From NCBI GenBank assembly GCA_005881495.1, contig VBHI01000174.1, positions 1-6,664 of the forward strand: 6,664 bases of DNA, written 5' to 3'. The stretch comes from Chloroflexota bacterium (GTDB taxonomy: Bacteria > Chloroflexota > Ktedonobacteria > Ktedonobacterales > Ktedonobacteraceae). The notes under the pieces were generated by a model. That model saw nothing but the letters and a program-made list of their open reading frames with translations. It had not been told where the DNA came from and did not search any database. The position numbers were made by a program, and so were the translations under genes. This document shows positions 1-5,064 of the stretch, piece by piece (the first letter of the stretch is position 1; every line of letters starts with the position of its first letter).

Positions 1-46
1 TCAAACCGTCCAACGAATAAAATTCTGTAACAATGAGTTTTCTCAT
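1..46 (-). CDS. Dihydrofolate reductase-like (RibD C-terminal fold) protein, N-terminal fragment
   Basis: Only the first 15 codons lie in the window; the gene continues off the left edge. The translated start, MRKLIVTEFYSLDGL, matches the characteristic opening of the DHFR-like family related to the RibD C-terminal domain (YwjB/YyaP type), in which a first beta strand is followed by a 'SLDG' turn near the NADPH site. The ATG is at 46-44. A good Shine-Dalgarno, AAGGAG, lies on the same strand at 60-55 with an 8-base spacer, which fixes this start. It lies downstream of, and on the same strand as, the haloalkane dehalogenase, so the two may be co-transcribed. The family is known for reductase folds of mostly unassigned substrate, so the specific reaction cannot be told from this fragment. 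Family recognition from 15 residues is fairly convincing but not proof. Confidence 0.7.
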   Translation of the reverse strand, partial: MRKLIVTEFYSLDGL

Positions 47-93
47 TTCGATTTCTCCTTCGTTTTTACCGCCCGAAATCTAAAACTTGTTAT

Positions 94-108
94 TGGCCTA
101 TTAGGCCA
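94..108. repeat. Perfect 15-base palindrome (7-base arms, 1-base centre)
   Basis: TGGCCTA and TAGGCCA flank a single T. It overlaps the stop codon of the extended dehalogenase reading frame and lies 48 bases upstream of the ATG of the DHFR-like gene. A DNA dyad this compact is more likely a protein-binding site than an RNA hairpin, because the 1-base centre cannot form a loop without losing pairs. No function is proven. Confidence 0.4.
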
Positions 109-1189
109 GATGGAGATAGTATGACTCATCCAAAGGGCAAGGCGAGTCGGATGCTCTGTCCTCATCAAAGATGATCATTTCACACTCCGCTTTCGTTGAC
201 GCGCAGCGGTTCGGCAAACGCGCCGTCCATGCTGTGTTGGCGGCCTCACCCGCCTCCCATGATAGCACAAACGCTCTGATTTTCAAGCGTGAACAGGCTT
301 CAACTTGCGAGAGCTTTGGTGAGTACCTCATCTGCCCCAACCTGTAAATCATTTCATTACATTTTCCCTTCTCCTGGAGATTATGGAGCCCTCGCACGAT
401 AACTTCGCTTTGCGCGGGCCAGGTGCGGCAGAACTCATGCTGACTCGGTTGTAACCTGCCTGGATCGCCCTGAATGTATAATTTGGGAACGTCACTGCGG
501 GAAAGCCACTCTCCGTAGGCCGTGACGATCTCGGTCACATCGGCTGGCTCTCCATCAACCGGAAGCTGACGGGGCCAGGTGAGTATGGGGCGACGCGCTT
601 CGCCCGGCGCGGCAAACGGACGGCGATAGTTATTCATCTCTTCCTCCGTCAAGGGACGCAGAACACCACTGGGGAGGTTGAACTCGATGAAGGAGTTTTG
701 TTCCAGGACCATCTGCTCCCCTGCTGGAGACCGTAACGCCTGGAAGATCTTGCGTCCTGCTTCCGGGTACTCGCTCCAGGTGTATGACTTGACAATCGCT
801 TCCATATAGGCAATTCCTTTCACTGCGTCCGGGTGGCGATACGACCAGTCGAAGCCCAGGGCCGATCCCCAGTCATGCACCACAAAGGTGACCCGTTCAC
901 GTACGCCAAGCGCTTCGAGCAGCGCATCCAGGTAGCGGCGATTCTCGACGAAGGTATAGGAGCCGGGGCCGCTATCGGGCAGCTTCTGCGAATCGCCCAT
1001 GCCGATGAGATCAGGTGCAATGCAGCGGCCAAGCGCCTCGACATGAGGAATAATATTGCGCCAGATGTAGGAGAAGGTGGGATTGCCATGCAGGAAGACA
1101 ATCGGATCACCCTGGCCCTCGTCCACATACGCCATCTCCAATCCCAGAACCCGTTGACGCTTTTTTTGATACGGAAATGTTGCACTCAT
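101..1189 (-). CDS. Haloalkane dehalogenase (HLD-II, LinB/DhaA type) with probable C-terminal frameshift
   Basis: This is an alpha/beta-hydrolase that would cleave carbon-halogen bonds in haloalkanes, giving an alcohol and halide. The HLD-II catalytic pentad is visible: halide-binding N36 in HGNPT, nucleophile D106 and halide-binding W107 in HDWGS, acid E130 in AYMEA, and base H269 in GLHN. The cap domain occupies roughly residues 133-215. No signal peptide is seen, so it is probably cytoplasmic. Family members are about 290-300 residues; this frame gives 362. Homology stops after L271-Q-E273. The expected tail resembling 'DEIGRALA' appears in another frame (codons 338-303, GADEVLTKALAS, then TGA at 302-300), so about 32 bases (339-370) look inserted or altered and the last 89 residues are probably not native. 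The ATG at 1189 has an AAAGGA upstream, but with a long 14-base spacer. The catalytic residues all precede the lesion, so some activity is possible. Confidence 0.88.
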   Translation of the reverse strand: MSATFPYQKKRQRVLGLEMAYVDEGQGDPIVFLHGNPTFSYIWRNIIPHVEALGRCIAPDLIGMGDSQKLPDSGPGSYTFVENRRYLDALLEALGVRERVTFVVHDWGSALGFDWSYRHPDAVKGIAYMEAIVKSYTWSEYPEAGRKIFQALRSPAGEQMVLEQNSFIEFNLPSGVLRPLTEEEMNNYRRPFAAPGEARRPILTWPRQLPVDGEPADVTEIVTAYGEWLSRSDVPKLYIQGDPGRLQPSQHEFCRTWPAQSEVIVRGLHNLQEKGKCNEMIYRLGQMRYSPKLSQVEACSRLKIRAFVLSWEAGEAANTAWTARLPNRCASTKAECEMIIFDEDRASDSPCPLDESYYLHLA

Positions 1190-1334
1190 TATGTTTTCTC
1201 TGTTCCTTTCTGAAAGCGCAGGGGCATGCTTCCTTCCGGTGTATGTGGTACGCCTCTGAAACGTTTTGCGTGTCCCCCTCGTGTTAGAGAGAGAGCGAAT
1301 TTGGTGTCCACCGAAAGAGTGAGAGAGTACGACT

Positions 1335-1745
1335 ATGTCTCAAGATACAGAACTGTTAGCGGGAGAAGCGCGGGCGACAACTAACACGATCCTCCTCGTC
1401 GAGGATGATCCAAACATTGGCTCGTTCCTCATTGAGGCTATTGGGCAGGAGACGCCCTATCGAGCGATCGTGGCAAATGATAGCAATGCCGCATTGAAAC
1501 TTGTGCGGCACTTCACACCTTGCCTCTTTATTCTGGACTACGGGCTGCCGGGTATGAACGGCATCGAACTCTATGACCGCCTCCATGTCAATAAAGAATT
1601 AGCACCTATACCCGCTATCTTGATCACAGCGAATCGCCATGTACCTCAACAGCAGATTCAACAACGCCAGCTGATCGCCTTCAAGAAACCATTCGATCTG
1701 GATGAGTTCCTGACTACGATTGAAACCCTCCTCGCCTCGCCGTGA
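1335..1745 (+). CDS. Stand-alone CheY-like response regulator receiver domain
   Basis: A 136-residue protein made of a single receiver domain (about residues 17-134) with no output domain. The acidic pair D24-D25 follows strand beta-1 (TILLVEDD), the phosphoacceptor is D68 in LFILDYGLPGMNG, the switch Thr is T98 in ILITAN, and the conserved Lys is K118 in FKKPF. It would be phosphorylated by a histidine kinase not present in this window and would act through protein contacts, or as a phosphorelay intermediate. It is transcribed divergently from the dehalogenase across 145 bases, and a membrane-protein gene follows on the same strand after 103 bases. The Shine-Dalgarno is weak (purine-rich GAGTGAGAGAG before the ATG), but no other in-frame ATG precedes the domain. 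Confidence 0.9.
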   Translation: MSQDTELLAGEARATTNTILLVEDDPNIGSFLIEAIGQETPYRAIVANDSNAALKLVRHFTPCLFILDYGLPGMNGIELYDRLHVNKELAPIPAILITANRHVPQQQIQQRQLIAFKKPFDLDEFLTTIETLLASP

Positions 1746-1848
1746 GCGACGGGTGGAAAAATTTCGTCATAAGGAAGAGTTGTGTATATCGAAGCCGTGT
1801 GCCCTTTCGACCGAAGAAGGCATACAAATACAAGATAAGGAGAATATT

Positions 1849-2211
1849 ATGGTCACAATGCTAGGTGAGATCCCGCTCATCACGATCAACGTAGGTAATT
1901 TGCACCTGGCTATCTATCTGAGCCAGGTCATGTACTTGCTCGTTGCGGCATTTGTCGGTTTTGTCGCAGAGTTCATTGTAGGCTGGCGGCTCCCGTTCGG
2001 CATCTTTGGTGCCATCTTTATCGCGCTGGTGGGGATGTGGATCGTCAACAATGTGGTGGTCCTCATTATTCCTGGAGATCCCATCCTCTTCGGGATTCCA
2101 CTCTTCAAAGCGCTTATTGGGGGCACCCTGTTTGCGGCACTCTGGTACCTGCTGACCTACCGCCTCTGGCATCACCGTCGCCCGTACTACAACCGTCGAG
2201 TCCCAGCATAA
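1849..2211 (+). CDS. Small integral membrane protein, GlsB/YeaQ/YmgE-like
   Basis: The 120-residue protein starts at the ATG at 1849, preceded by AAGGAG at 1837-1842 with a 6-base spacer. The frame is open upstream to 1720, but that extension overlaps the receiver gene, is charged and lacks a comparable ribosome site. Hydrophobic segments at about residues 19-44, 47-77 and 80-104 suggest three or four membrane helices, ending in a basic tail (HHRRPYYNRR). The Gly-rich pattern 'FVGFVAEFIVGW..PFGIFGAIFIALVGMW' resembles the transglycosylase-associated/GlsB-YeaQ-YmgE family, whose members are small, Gly-rich inner-membrane proteins often linked to stress. It is longer than the usual 80-90 residues, so the family call is tentative; the membrane-protein call is firm. 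It could be co-transcribed with the preceding receiver gene. Confidence 0.75.
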   Translation: MVTMLGEIPLITINVGNLHLAIYLSQVMYLLVAAFVGFVAEFIVGWRLPFGIFGAIFIALVGMWIVNNVVVLIIPGDPILFGIPLFKALIGGTLFAALWYLLTYRLWHHRRPYYNRRVPA

Positions 2212-2350
2212 GCTGGGGGCGTCTCTTCATGGTTGTACCTTTTGGAAGCATATCGCTCTCTACACATGCCTCAAGCCATCTCAAATGGCTCCAGGAGGGC
2301 ACGCAGAAACGTTCTTTGAGCACCTACGGGAAGAAACATACCGGAGAGGA

Positions 2351-2391
2351 AGGTTTCAGACATCACACTTCCACGAGGATAGGTGAAACCT
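2351..2391. repeat. Inverted repeat, 8-base perfect arms
   Basis: AGGTTTCA (2351-2358) and TGAAACCT (2384-2391) are separated by 25 bases. A second small dyad, TCAAC/GTTGA (2391-2395 and 2400-2404, loop AGCC), abuts it. There is no T tract, so a terminator is not supported. Confidence 0.35.
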
Positions 2392-2463
2392 CAACAGCCG
2401 TTGAGACTTCGCTGGTGCAAGAGATCGTGAGAACGGCTCTGCGTGCTCTCCTGTTGTTTTCGC

Positions 2464-2485
2464 CATGTCTTTCGATGTAGACATG
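2464..2485. repeat. Inverted repeat / hairpin, possible weak terminator
   Basis: CATGTCT (2464-2470) and AGACATG (2479-2485) enclose an 8-base loop. It lies between the convergent ends of the 120-residue and 72-residue genes, a location typical of terminators. Only TTTCC follows on the plus strand and no T tract follows on the minus strand, so the terminator role is inferred from position only. Confidence 0.3.
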
Positions 2486-2529
2486 TTTCCATGACTTTCC
2501 TCAAAACTGCACAAAGCCCAGCTCACGCG

Positions 2530-2748
2530 CTAGACCCCTTCTTCAACAGGCTCTTCCTCGCCGATTACCTCTTCAACTGTCTCTTCCATCACCGTGCCAC
2601 TGGACCTTGGTTTGAGAGAGCGCCACCGTCGTATCCGTCTGAAACGACGTGCTCCCAGCGCACCTTGAGAATAGAGACGCACACTTATGACAACGCCCGC
2701 AATAATGAGCAGGCCAATCACTAGTATGAAGAGTAAAAATGCTTCCAT
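2530..2748 (-). CDS. Small single-pass membrane protein of unknown function
   Basis: The 72-residue protein has one strongly hydrophobic N-terminal helix (about residues 3-23, FLLFILVIGLLIIAGVVIS). A highly basic stretch follows at about 34-48 (RRFRRIRRWR...KPR), then an acidic Glu-rich tail at about 55-70. By the positive-inside rule the C-terminal part should be cytoplasmic. The ATG at 2748-2746 has GAGAGGA upstream on the same strand at a reasonable spacing, and the composition is that of a designed membrane anchor rather than a chance frame. I do not recognise a family. It is a lone gene, facing the 120-residue membrane protein. The charge-segregated cytoplasmic tail could bind a partner or nucleic acid, but that is speculation. 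Confidence 0.6.
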   Translation of the reverse strand: MEAFLLFILVIGLLIIAGVVISVRLYSQGALGARRFRRIRRWRSLKPRSSGTVMEETVEEVIGEEEPVEEGV

Positions 2749-2778
2749 AAAGCTGTGTCCTCTCTGTCAGTTTTTATT

Positions 2779-2799
2779 CTGTGCGTACAAAACGCACAG
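2779..2799. repeat. Inverted repeat upstream of the 72-residue gene, possible operator
   Basis: CTGTGCGT (2779-2786) and ACGCACAG (2792-2799) are perfect 8-base arms around ACAAA. The dyad sits 31-51 bases upstream of the ATG of the minus-strand 72-residue gene. On that strand the AT-rich TAAATAATAC immediately precedes it, which could be a -10 region, so the dyad would lie around the transcription start. This fits an operator or a 5' leader hairpin. There is no T tract for a terminator. Confidence 0.4.
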
Positions 2800-2948
2800 T
2801 ATTATTTACCCTGTGATCTCAAGGCCCAAATGTATTATGTGCCTTACAGCGACGAGAATTTGCTAGAATCACATCTATTACACGCATGACGGTTGTGTTT
2901 CGCTTCACTTGCTGAAATGCCGCTCAAACAAGCTCGCTGATTTTGCAA

Positions 2949-2981
2949 GACCTTGCTCGGTGAGCAAGCCGAAAGCGGTCA
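2949..2981. repeat. Nested hairpins in intergenic DNA
   Basis: CTTGCTC (2952-2958) and GAGCAAG (2962-2968) form a perfect 7-base stem around GGT. It is followed by CCG-AAAG-CGG, and both are enclosed by GACC/GGTC, though the outer and inner pairings partly compete. No T tract follows. It could be a structured RNA element or simply repetitive intergenic sequence. Confidence 0.3.
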
Positions 2982-3148
2982 TTGAGATTGCGTGCTGAGC
3001 ATCTTTGTTGTAAAATGCAGGTGGAAGGGTCCCCTGTGAATCGTTCTCGCAAGAGAGGGGCAGAAGGAATCACACCATCCTCTTGACTACCGCGAGGGCG
3101 ATTTCGTCCCCGCCACGATTAACCTTGAACACCCCTCTTTTCGACGCC

Positions 3149-3154
3149 TTGACA
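3149..3154 (+). promoter_or_regulatory. Perfect -35 hexamer, candidate promoter of the VIT1-like gene
   Basis: TTGACA is the exact sigma-70 -35 consensus and lies 55 bases upstream of the earliest start of the transporter gene. The best-spaced -10 (17 bases) is TCACAT at 3172-3177, which matches TATAAT at only three of six positions and lies inside the left arm of the 3171-3208 dyad. A weak -10 overlapped by a dyad would be typical of a regulated promoter, but the match is too poor for certainty. Confidence 0.35.
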
Positions 3155-3170
3155 TTTAAGATGCCGTGGA

Positions 3171-3208
3171 GTCACATGAGGATGGCTCTCCCAGGGCGAG
3201 CATGTGAC
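3171..3208 (+). repeat. Inverted repeat/hairpin at the start of the VIT1-like gene
   Basis: GTCACATG (3171-3178) and CATGTGAC (3201-3208) are perfect 8-base arms. Between them, CTCtCC and GGcGAG can extend an inner stem around CAG. The right arm contains the GTG at 3204, so as RNA it would hide that codon; the ATG at 3222 lies 13 bases beyond it. It may be an operator for a metal-responsive repressor or an RNA element. Either reading is inference. Confidence 0.45.
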
Positions 3209-3914
3209 AGGTAAAGGAGAGATGATTTCTTTGGAGCAGATCAATGAACAACACCCTCATAGGGGTGATTGGCTGCGCGAGATTGTCTTTGGACTAAACG
3301 ACGGCCTGGTTACTACCCTGGTGTTTATTATGGCGGTGAGCGAGATTGCCCCCGGGCGGTTATTGCTCGTTGTATTGGGCGAGGTCCTGGCAGGAGGGAT
3401 TTCTATGGCGCTTGGAGGCTATCTTTCCGCACGGACCGCCAGGCAGATTCTTGACAAGCGCATCGCCACCGAACGCTATGAAATTGAGCATGAGCCGGAA
3501 GAGGAACGGGCAGAACTGCGCGCTATCTACCGGGACAAGGGCTTGAGCGGCCCCCTGCTCGACCGGGTGGTTGGGCATCTGACGGCAGACCGGGAACGTT
3601 GGCACCGGGCCATGGTGCATGACGAGTTGGGGGTGGTCGAAGACACTCGCATCAATCCGTGGCTGGAAGGCATGCAGATCGGGATCTCCTTTGTGGTGGG
3701 TGGCCTCATCCCAACGCTGCCGGTACTGTTCTCCCTGCCGCAGGCCAAATGGTGGGCGTTTGGACTCACGGCACTTACTGCCCTGGTGCTGGGAGCGGTC
3801 AAAGCTCGCTACACCCGCCAGGGTCCTGTGCAGGCTGGCCTCGAATTTCTGGTGATCGTCACCCTTGGGACTTTGGCCGGTGTGGGGCTCGGCCTGCTCT
3901 TGCATGGAGGATAA
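3204..3914 (+). CDS. VIT1/CCC1-family iron/manganese transporter
   Basis: The family exports Fe2+ or Mn2+ from the cytosol by H+ antiport. The 236-residue protein has five hydrophobic segments (about 27-48, 52-75, 156-178, 183-201 and 211-233), as in VIT1. Helix 1 carries LNDGLV with D33, and helix 2 carries ISMALGGYLS with M68, corresponding to the ion-path Asp and Met of VIT1. Between helices 2 and 3 is a soluble Glu-rich segment (E90, E93, E95, E97, E99-E101, E104, then M137 and E141) like the cytosolic metal-binding domain. The start is uncertain. GTG 3204 has only a weak AGGG upstream, ATG 3222 has AAAGGAG but just 2 bases away, and TTG 3231 has the same site 11 bases away. All three precede the conserved region. 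The gene converges with the 81-residue gene, with 21 bases between stop codons and no terminator hairpin seen. Confidence 0.92.
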   Translation: MTGKGEMISLEQINEQHPHRGDWLREIVFGLNDGLVTTLVFIMAVSEIAPGRLLLVVLGEVLAGGISMALGGYLSARTARQILDKRIATERYEIEHEPEEERAELRAIYRDKGLSGPLLDRVVGHLTADRERWHRAMVHDELGVVEDTRINPWLEGMQIGISFVVGGLIPTLPVLFSLPQAKWWAFGLTALTALVLGAVKARYTRQGPVQAGLEFLVIVTLGTLAGVGLGLLLHGG

Positions 3915-3935
3915 GCCTGACTTTGGCGCATCTGC

Positions 3936-4181
3936 TTATTCTTGTTCGGGTCGGACTTTGGACTTGTAGGCGTGCCATTGCTGTTCATCGAGCCCCAATG
4001 CTTCTTTGAGCAATGTGAGATCGGGATCGCTGAGACTTTCCCCTGCCTGGCAGCAGTGTTGGCCGATTTCCTGTTCCTTCAGAGAGCGCCTGATCCTCGT
4101 GTTCGCATCCTGTCCTTCGAGCTGTTGCAACTCAAGCAAGTTTTTCAAGAGTACTGCTTTCCACTCATCAAGGGTATACAC
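3936..4181 (-). CDS. Small soluble protein of unknown function, GTG start
   Basis: The 81-residue protein begins with GTG at 4181-4179, with AAGGAAG on the same strand and about a 6-base spacer. The frame is open to 4427 upstream, but that part overlaps the lipoprotein gene out of frame and is its shadow. The sequence looks genuinely coding: an amphipathic, Leu-rich N-terminal helix (DEWKAVLLKNLLELQQLE, residues 5-22), a basic middle (R29, R31, R32, K35), a His-Cys-Cys motif (H42-C44), a second helix (about 52-62) and a charged tail. No membrane segment or signal peptide is present, so it should be cytoplasmic. It starts 23 bases after the lipoprotein stop on the same strand, which suggests one operon. 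I do not recognise a family. The HCC motif could bind metal or form a disulfide, but this is only a possibility. Confidence 0.65.
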   Translation of the reverse strand: MYTLDEWKAVLLKNLLELQQLEGQDANTRIRRSLKEQEIGQHCCQAGESLSDPDLTLLKEALGLDEQQWHAYKSKVRPEQE

Positions 4182-4204
4182 ATTATCTTCCTTGCTGCGC
4201 GTTC

Positions 4205-4786
4205 CTACGTCAAGCTCGGTGTGACGACATGCCAGATGCCACCAATCCCTTCGCCAGTGGTTTGGCCCGGGGCCGTATCGCCTGAGTATATATAGAGGGG
4301 GTGCCCATTGTACTCCACCTGAGTGCCATTGGCATCTGCCTGAGCACTTAACTTGCCTGGGAGGGATGTAGCGCTCGTGGGAGGGCTCGACCCAGAGACC
4401 AGCAGTGGCGGCCAGACGCTCGCACACCCTCCACTGCAGACCGTCGTTGGAGGCATATCAGTGGTGCGGTAATAGAGGGTCCTCCCCCCGGCAGTGGTGA
4501 GAATGGTCGCCGATGTCCCATTCACCGTCGCCGTCGCGGTCTGAATGAGAGAGCCTGAACTGCTCACCGTGGGGGTCGTGCCGCCATTGCCATACCCATT
4601 GCCATACCTGCCACCGTTACTGGTGGGTGTGCTGCCAGCAGAGGTAGTGGAGGTCGCATTTGGTACTGTCGTTGATCCTGTGCTGGTGTTACTCCCACAC
4701 GCTGCCAGCAGCACGAGGATGACCAACCCCACCAGGGAGAACAAGGCTCGTGCCGGAGCCTGTGAGGAAATGAGGTTGCTCTTCAT
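4205..4786 (-). CDS. Secreted lipoprotein with COG4315-type repeat (Yx[FWY]xxD family)
   Basis: The 193-residue precursor has a signal peptide with hydrophobic core LFSLVGLVILVLLAA and lipobox LAAC, so lipidation is expected at C30 and the mature protein would be anchored on the outer face of the membrane. Residues 31-75 are a low-complexity Ser/Thr/Gly linker. The folded part (about 80-193) matches the COG4315/PF03640 'secreted repeat of unknown function'. The first repeat is LYYRTTD (104-110), with Arg where an aromatic is usual, followed by C117-x3-C121 and VWPPLL. The second is LYIYSGD (164-170) with G-x-G-x-GG-x-W. A clear Shine-Dalgarno, AAAGGA, stands 7 bases before the ATG at 4786. 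The 81-residue gene follows at 23 bases. The biochemical role of the family is not established; a disulfide between the two Cys residues is likely. Confidence 0.9.
   Translation of the reverse strand: MKSNLISSQAPARALFSLVGLVILVLLAACGSNTSTGSTTVPNATSTTSAGSTPTSNGGRYGNGYGNGGTTPTVSSSGSLIQTATATVNGTSATILTTAGGRTLYYRTTDMPPTTVCSGGCASVWPPLLVSGSSPPTSATSLPGKLSAQADANGTQVEYNGHPLYIYSGDTAPGQTTGEGIGGIWHVVTPSLT
4584..4607. repeat. Tandem duplication of a 12-base unit inside the lipoprotein gene
   Basis: CCATTGCCATAC occurs twice in direct succession and encodes the repeated Tyr-Gly-Asn-Gly in the Gly-rich linker (RYGNGYGNGG, residues 60-69). The unit is a multiple of three, so copy-number change would alter linker length without breaking the frame. 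Confidence 0.6.
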
Positions 4787-4907
4787 GGGGTGTTCCTTTC
4801 TTCAATCGTGGTAATCCATTTGAGGAGTACGAGATACGAGGCTTTTCTACTGATACATACGGGGAGCCGTTACACAGGAGAAGATCGTTCTTACAAGCTG
4901 GTAGATA

Positions 4908-4936
4908 TTGAGGTTTTGCTCACAGAAGCGTATAAT
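4908..4936 (+). promoter_or_regulatory. Sigma-70-type promoter of the kinase-cyclase gene
   Basis: TTGAGG at 4908-4913 (four of six matches to TTGACA) is followed after exactly 17 bases by a perfect TATAAT at 4931-4936. Transcription would begin near 4943, giving a leader of about 120 bases before the ATG at 5065. The 278 bases between the divergent lipoprotein and kinase genes hold no other gene. I saw no equally good promoter for the lipoprotein on the minus strand. Confidence 0.65.
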
Positions 4937-4986
4937 GAGTGCAGCTCACACGAGCGAAGATCGCCCATTTCGCCGTTGAGAATACC

Positions 4987-5057
4987 CCTCCTTGTGGGTA
5001 GAAAATGCGTTGTGTCTCAGCTTATTGGTGAACCTGGTAGGATGCCCACAAAGGAGG
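4987..5057 (+). promoter_or_regulatory. Leader stem that would sequester the Shine-Dalgarno of the kinase gene
   Basis: CCTCCTTGTGGG (4987-4998) is complementary over its full length to CCCACAAAGGAGG (5045-5057), with a single bulged A. The second arm contains the ribosome site AAGGAGG (5051-5057), which stands 7 bases before the ATG at 5065. The 46-base loop is unpaired or weakly folded. Formation of this 12-pair stem in the mRNA would block initiation. A thermometer, a ligand-sensing switch or protein-assisted opening are all possible; none is proven. Confidence 0.5.
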
Positions 5058-5064
5058 CGCGAAC

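Larger units (their letters stand above)
2212..2529. other. Intergenic region without a convincing gene
   Basis: Open frames here are short, lack ribosome sites and show no recognisable protein pattern. The region lies between the 3' ends of the membrane-protein gene (plus) and the 72-residue gene (minus), so termination signals are expected. It holds three dyads: a 6-base hairpin over the stop codon (CCCAGC 2202-2207 with GCTGGG 2212-2217), the 8-base dyad at 2351-2391, and the 7-base dyad at 2464-2485. None is followed by a clear run of T. Confidence 0.5.
2749..3203. other. 455-base region without a gene between divergent genes
   Basis: No coding frame is supported on either strand. It should contain the promoters of the minus-strand 72-residue gene and of the plus-strand VIT1-like gene. 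It contains the dyad at 2779-2799, a hairpin cluster around 2949-2981, a consensus -35 hexamer at 3149-3154 and the dyad at 3171-3208. A stretch of related words (CTTGCTGA, CTCGCTGA, CTTGCTCG) between about 2908 and 2968 gives it a slightly repetitive, foldable character. Confidence 0.5.

Noticed and set aside
1201..1211. Identical 11-base word TGTTCCTTTCT upstream of both the dehalogenase and the lipoprotein (also at 4791-4801)
   Set aside because: It is the reverse complement of a purine-rich ribosome-binding region in both cases, so similarity is expected without a shared regulatory role.
833..1213. Open frame on the plus strand opposite the dehalogenase
   Set aside because: It lies antisense to well-conserved dehalogenase codons, has no ribosome site and no recognisable protein pattern.
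1720..1848. Upstream extension of the 120-residue membrane protein to an ATG at 1720
   Set aside because: It overlaps the end of the receiver gene, adds 43 charged residues, and the ATG at 1849 has a far better Shine-Dalgarno.
2202..2217. Hairpin over the stop codon of the 120-residue gene as a terminator
   Set aside because: The stem is only 6 bases and is followed by GGCGTCTC, with no T tract.
2037..2480. 147-codon open frame overlapping the membrane protein and the following intergenic region
   Set aside because: It starts inside the membrane-protein gene in another frame, has no ribosome site, and its composition is not protein-like.
4182..4427. Upstream extension of the 81-residue protein to an ATG at 4427
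   Set aside because: The extension is an out-of-frame shadow of the lipoprotein repeat domain; the GTG at 4181 has its own ribosome site.
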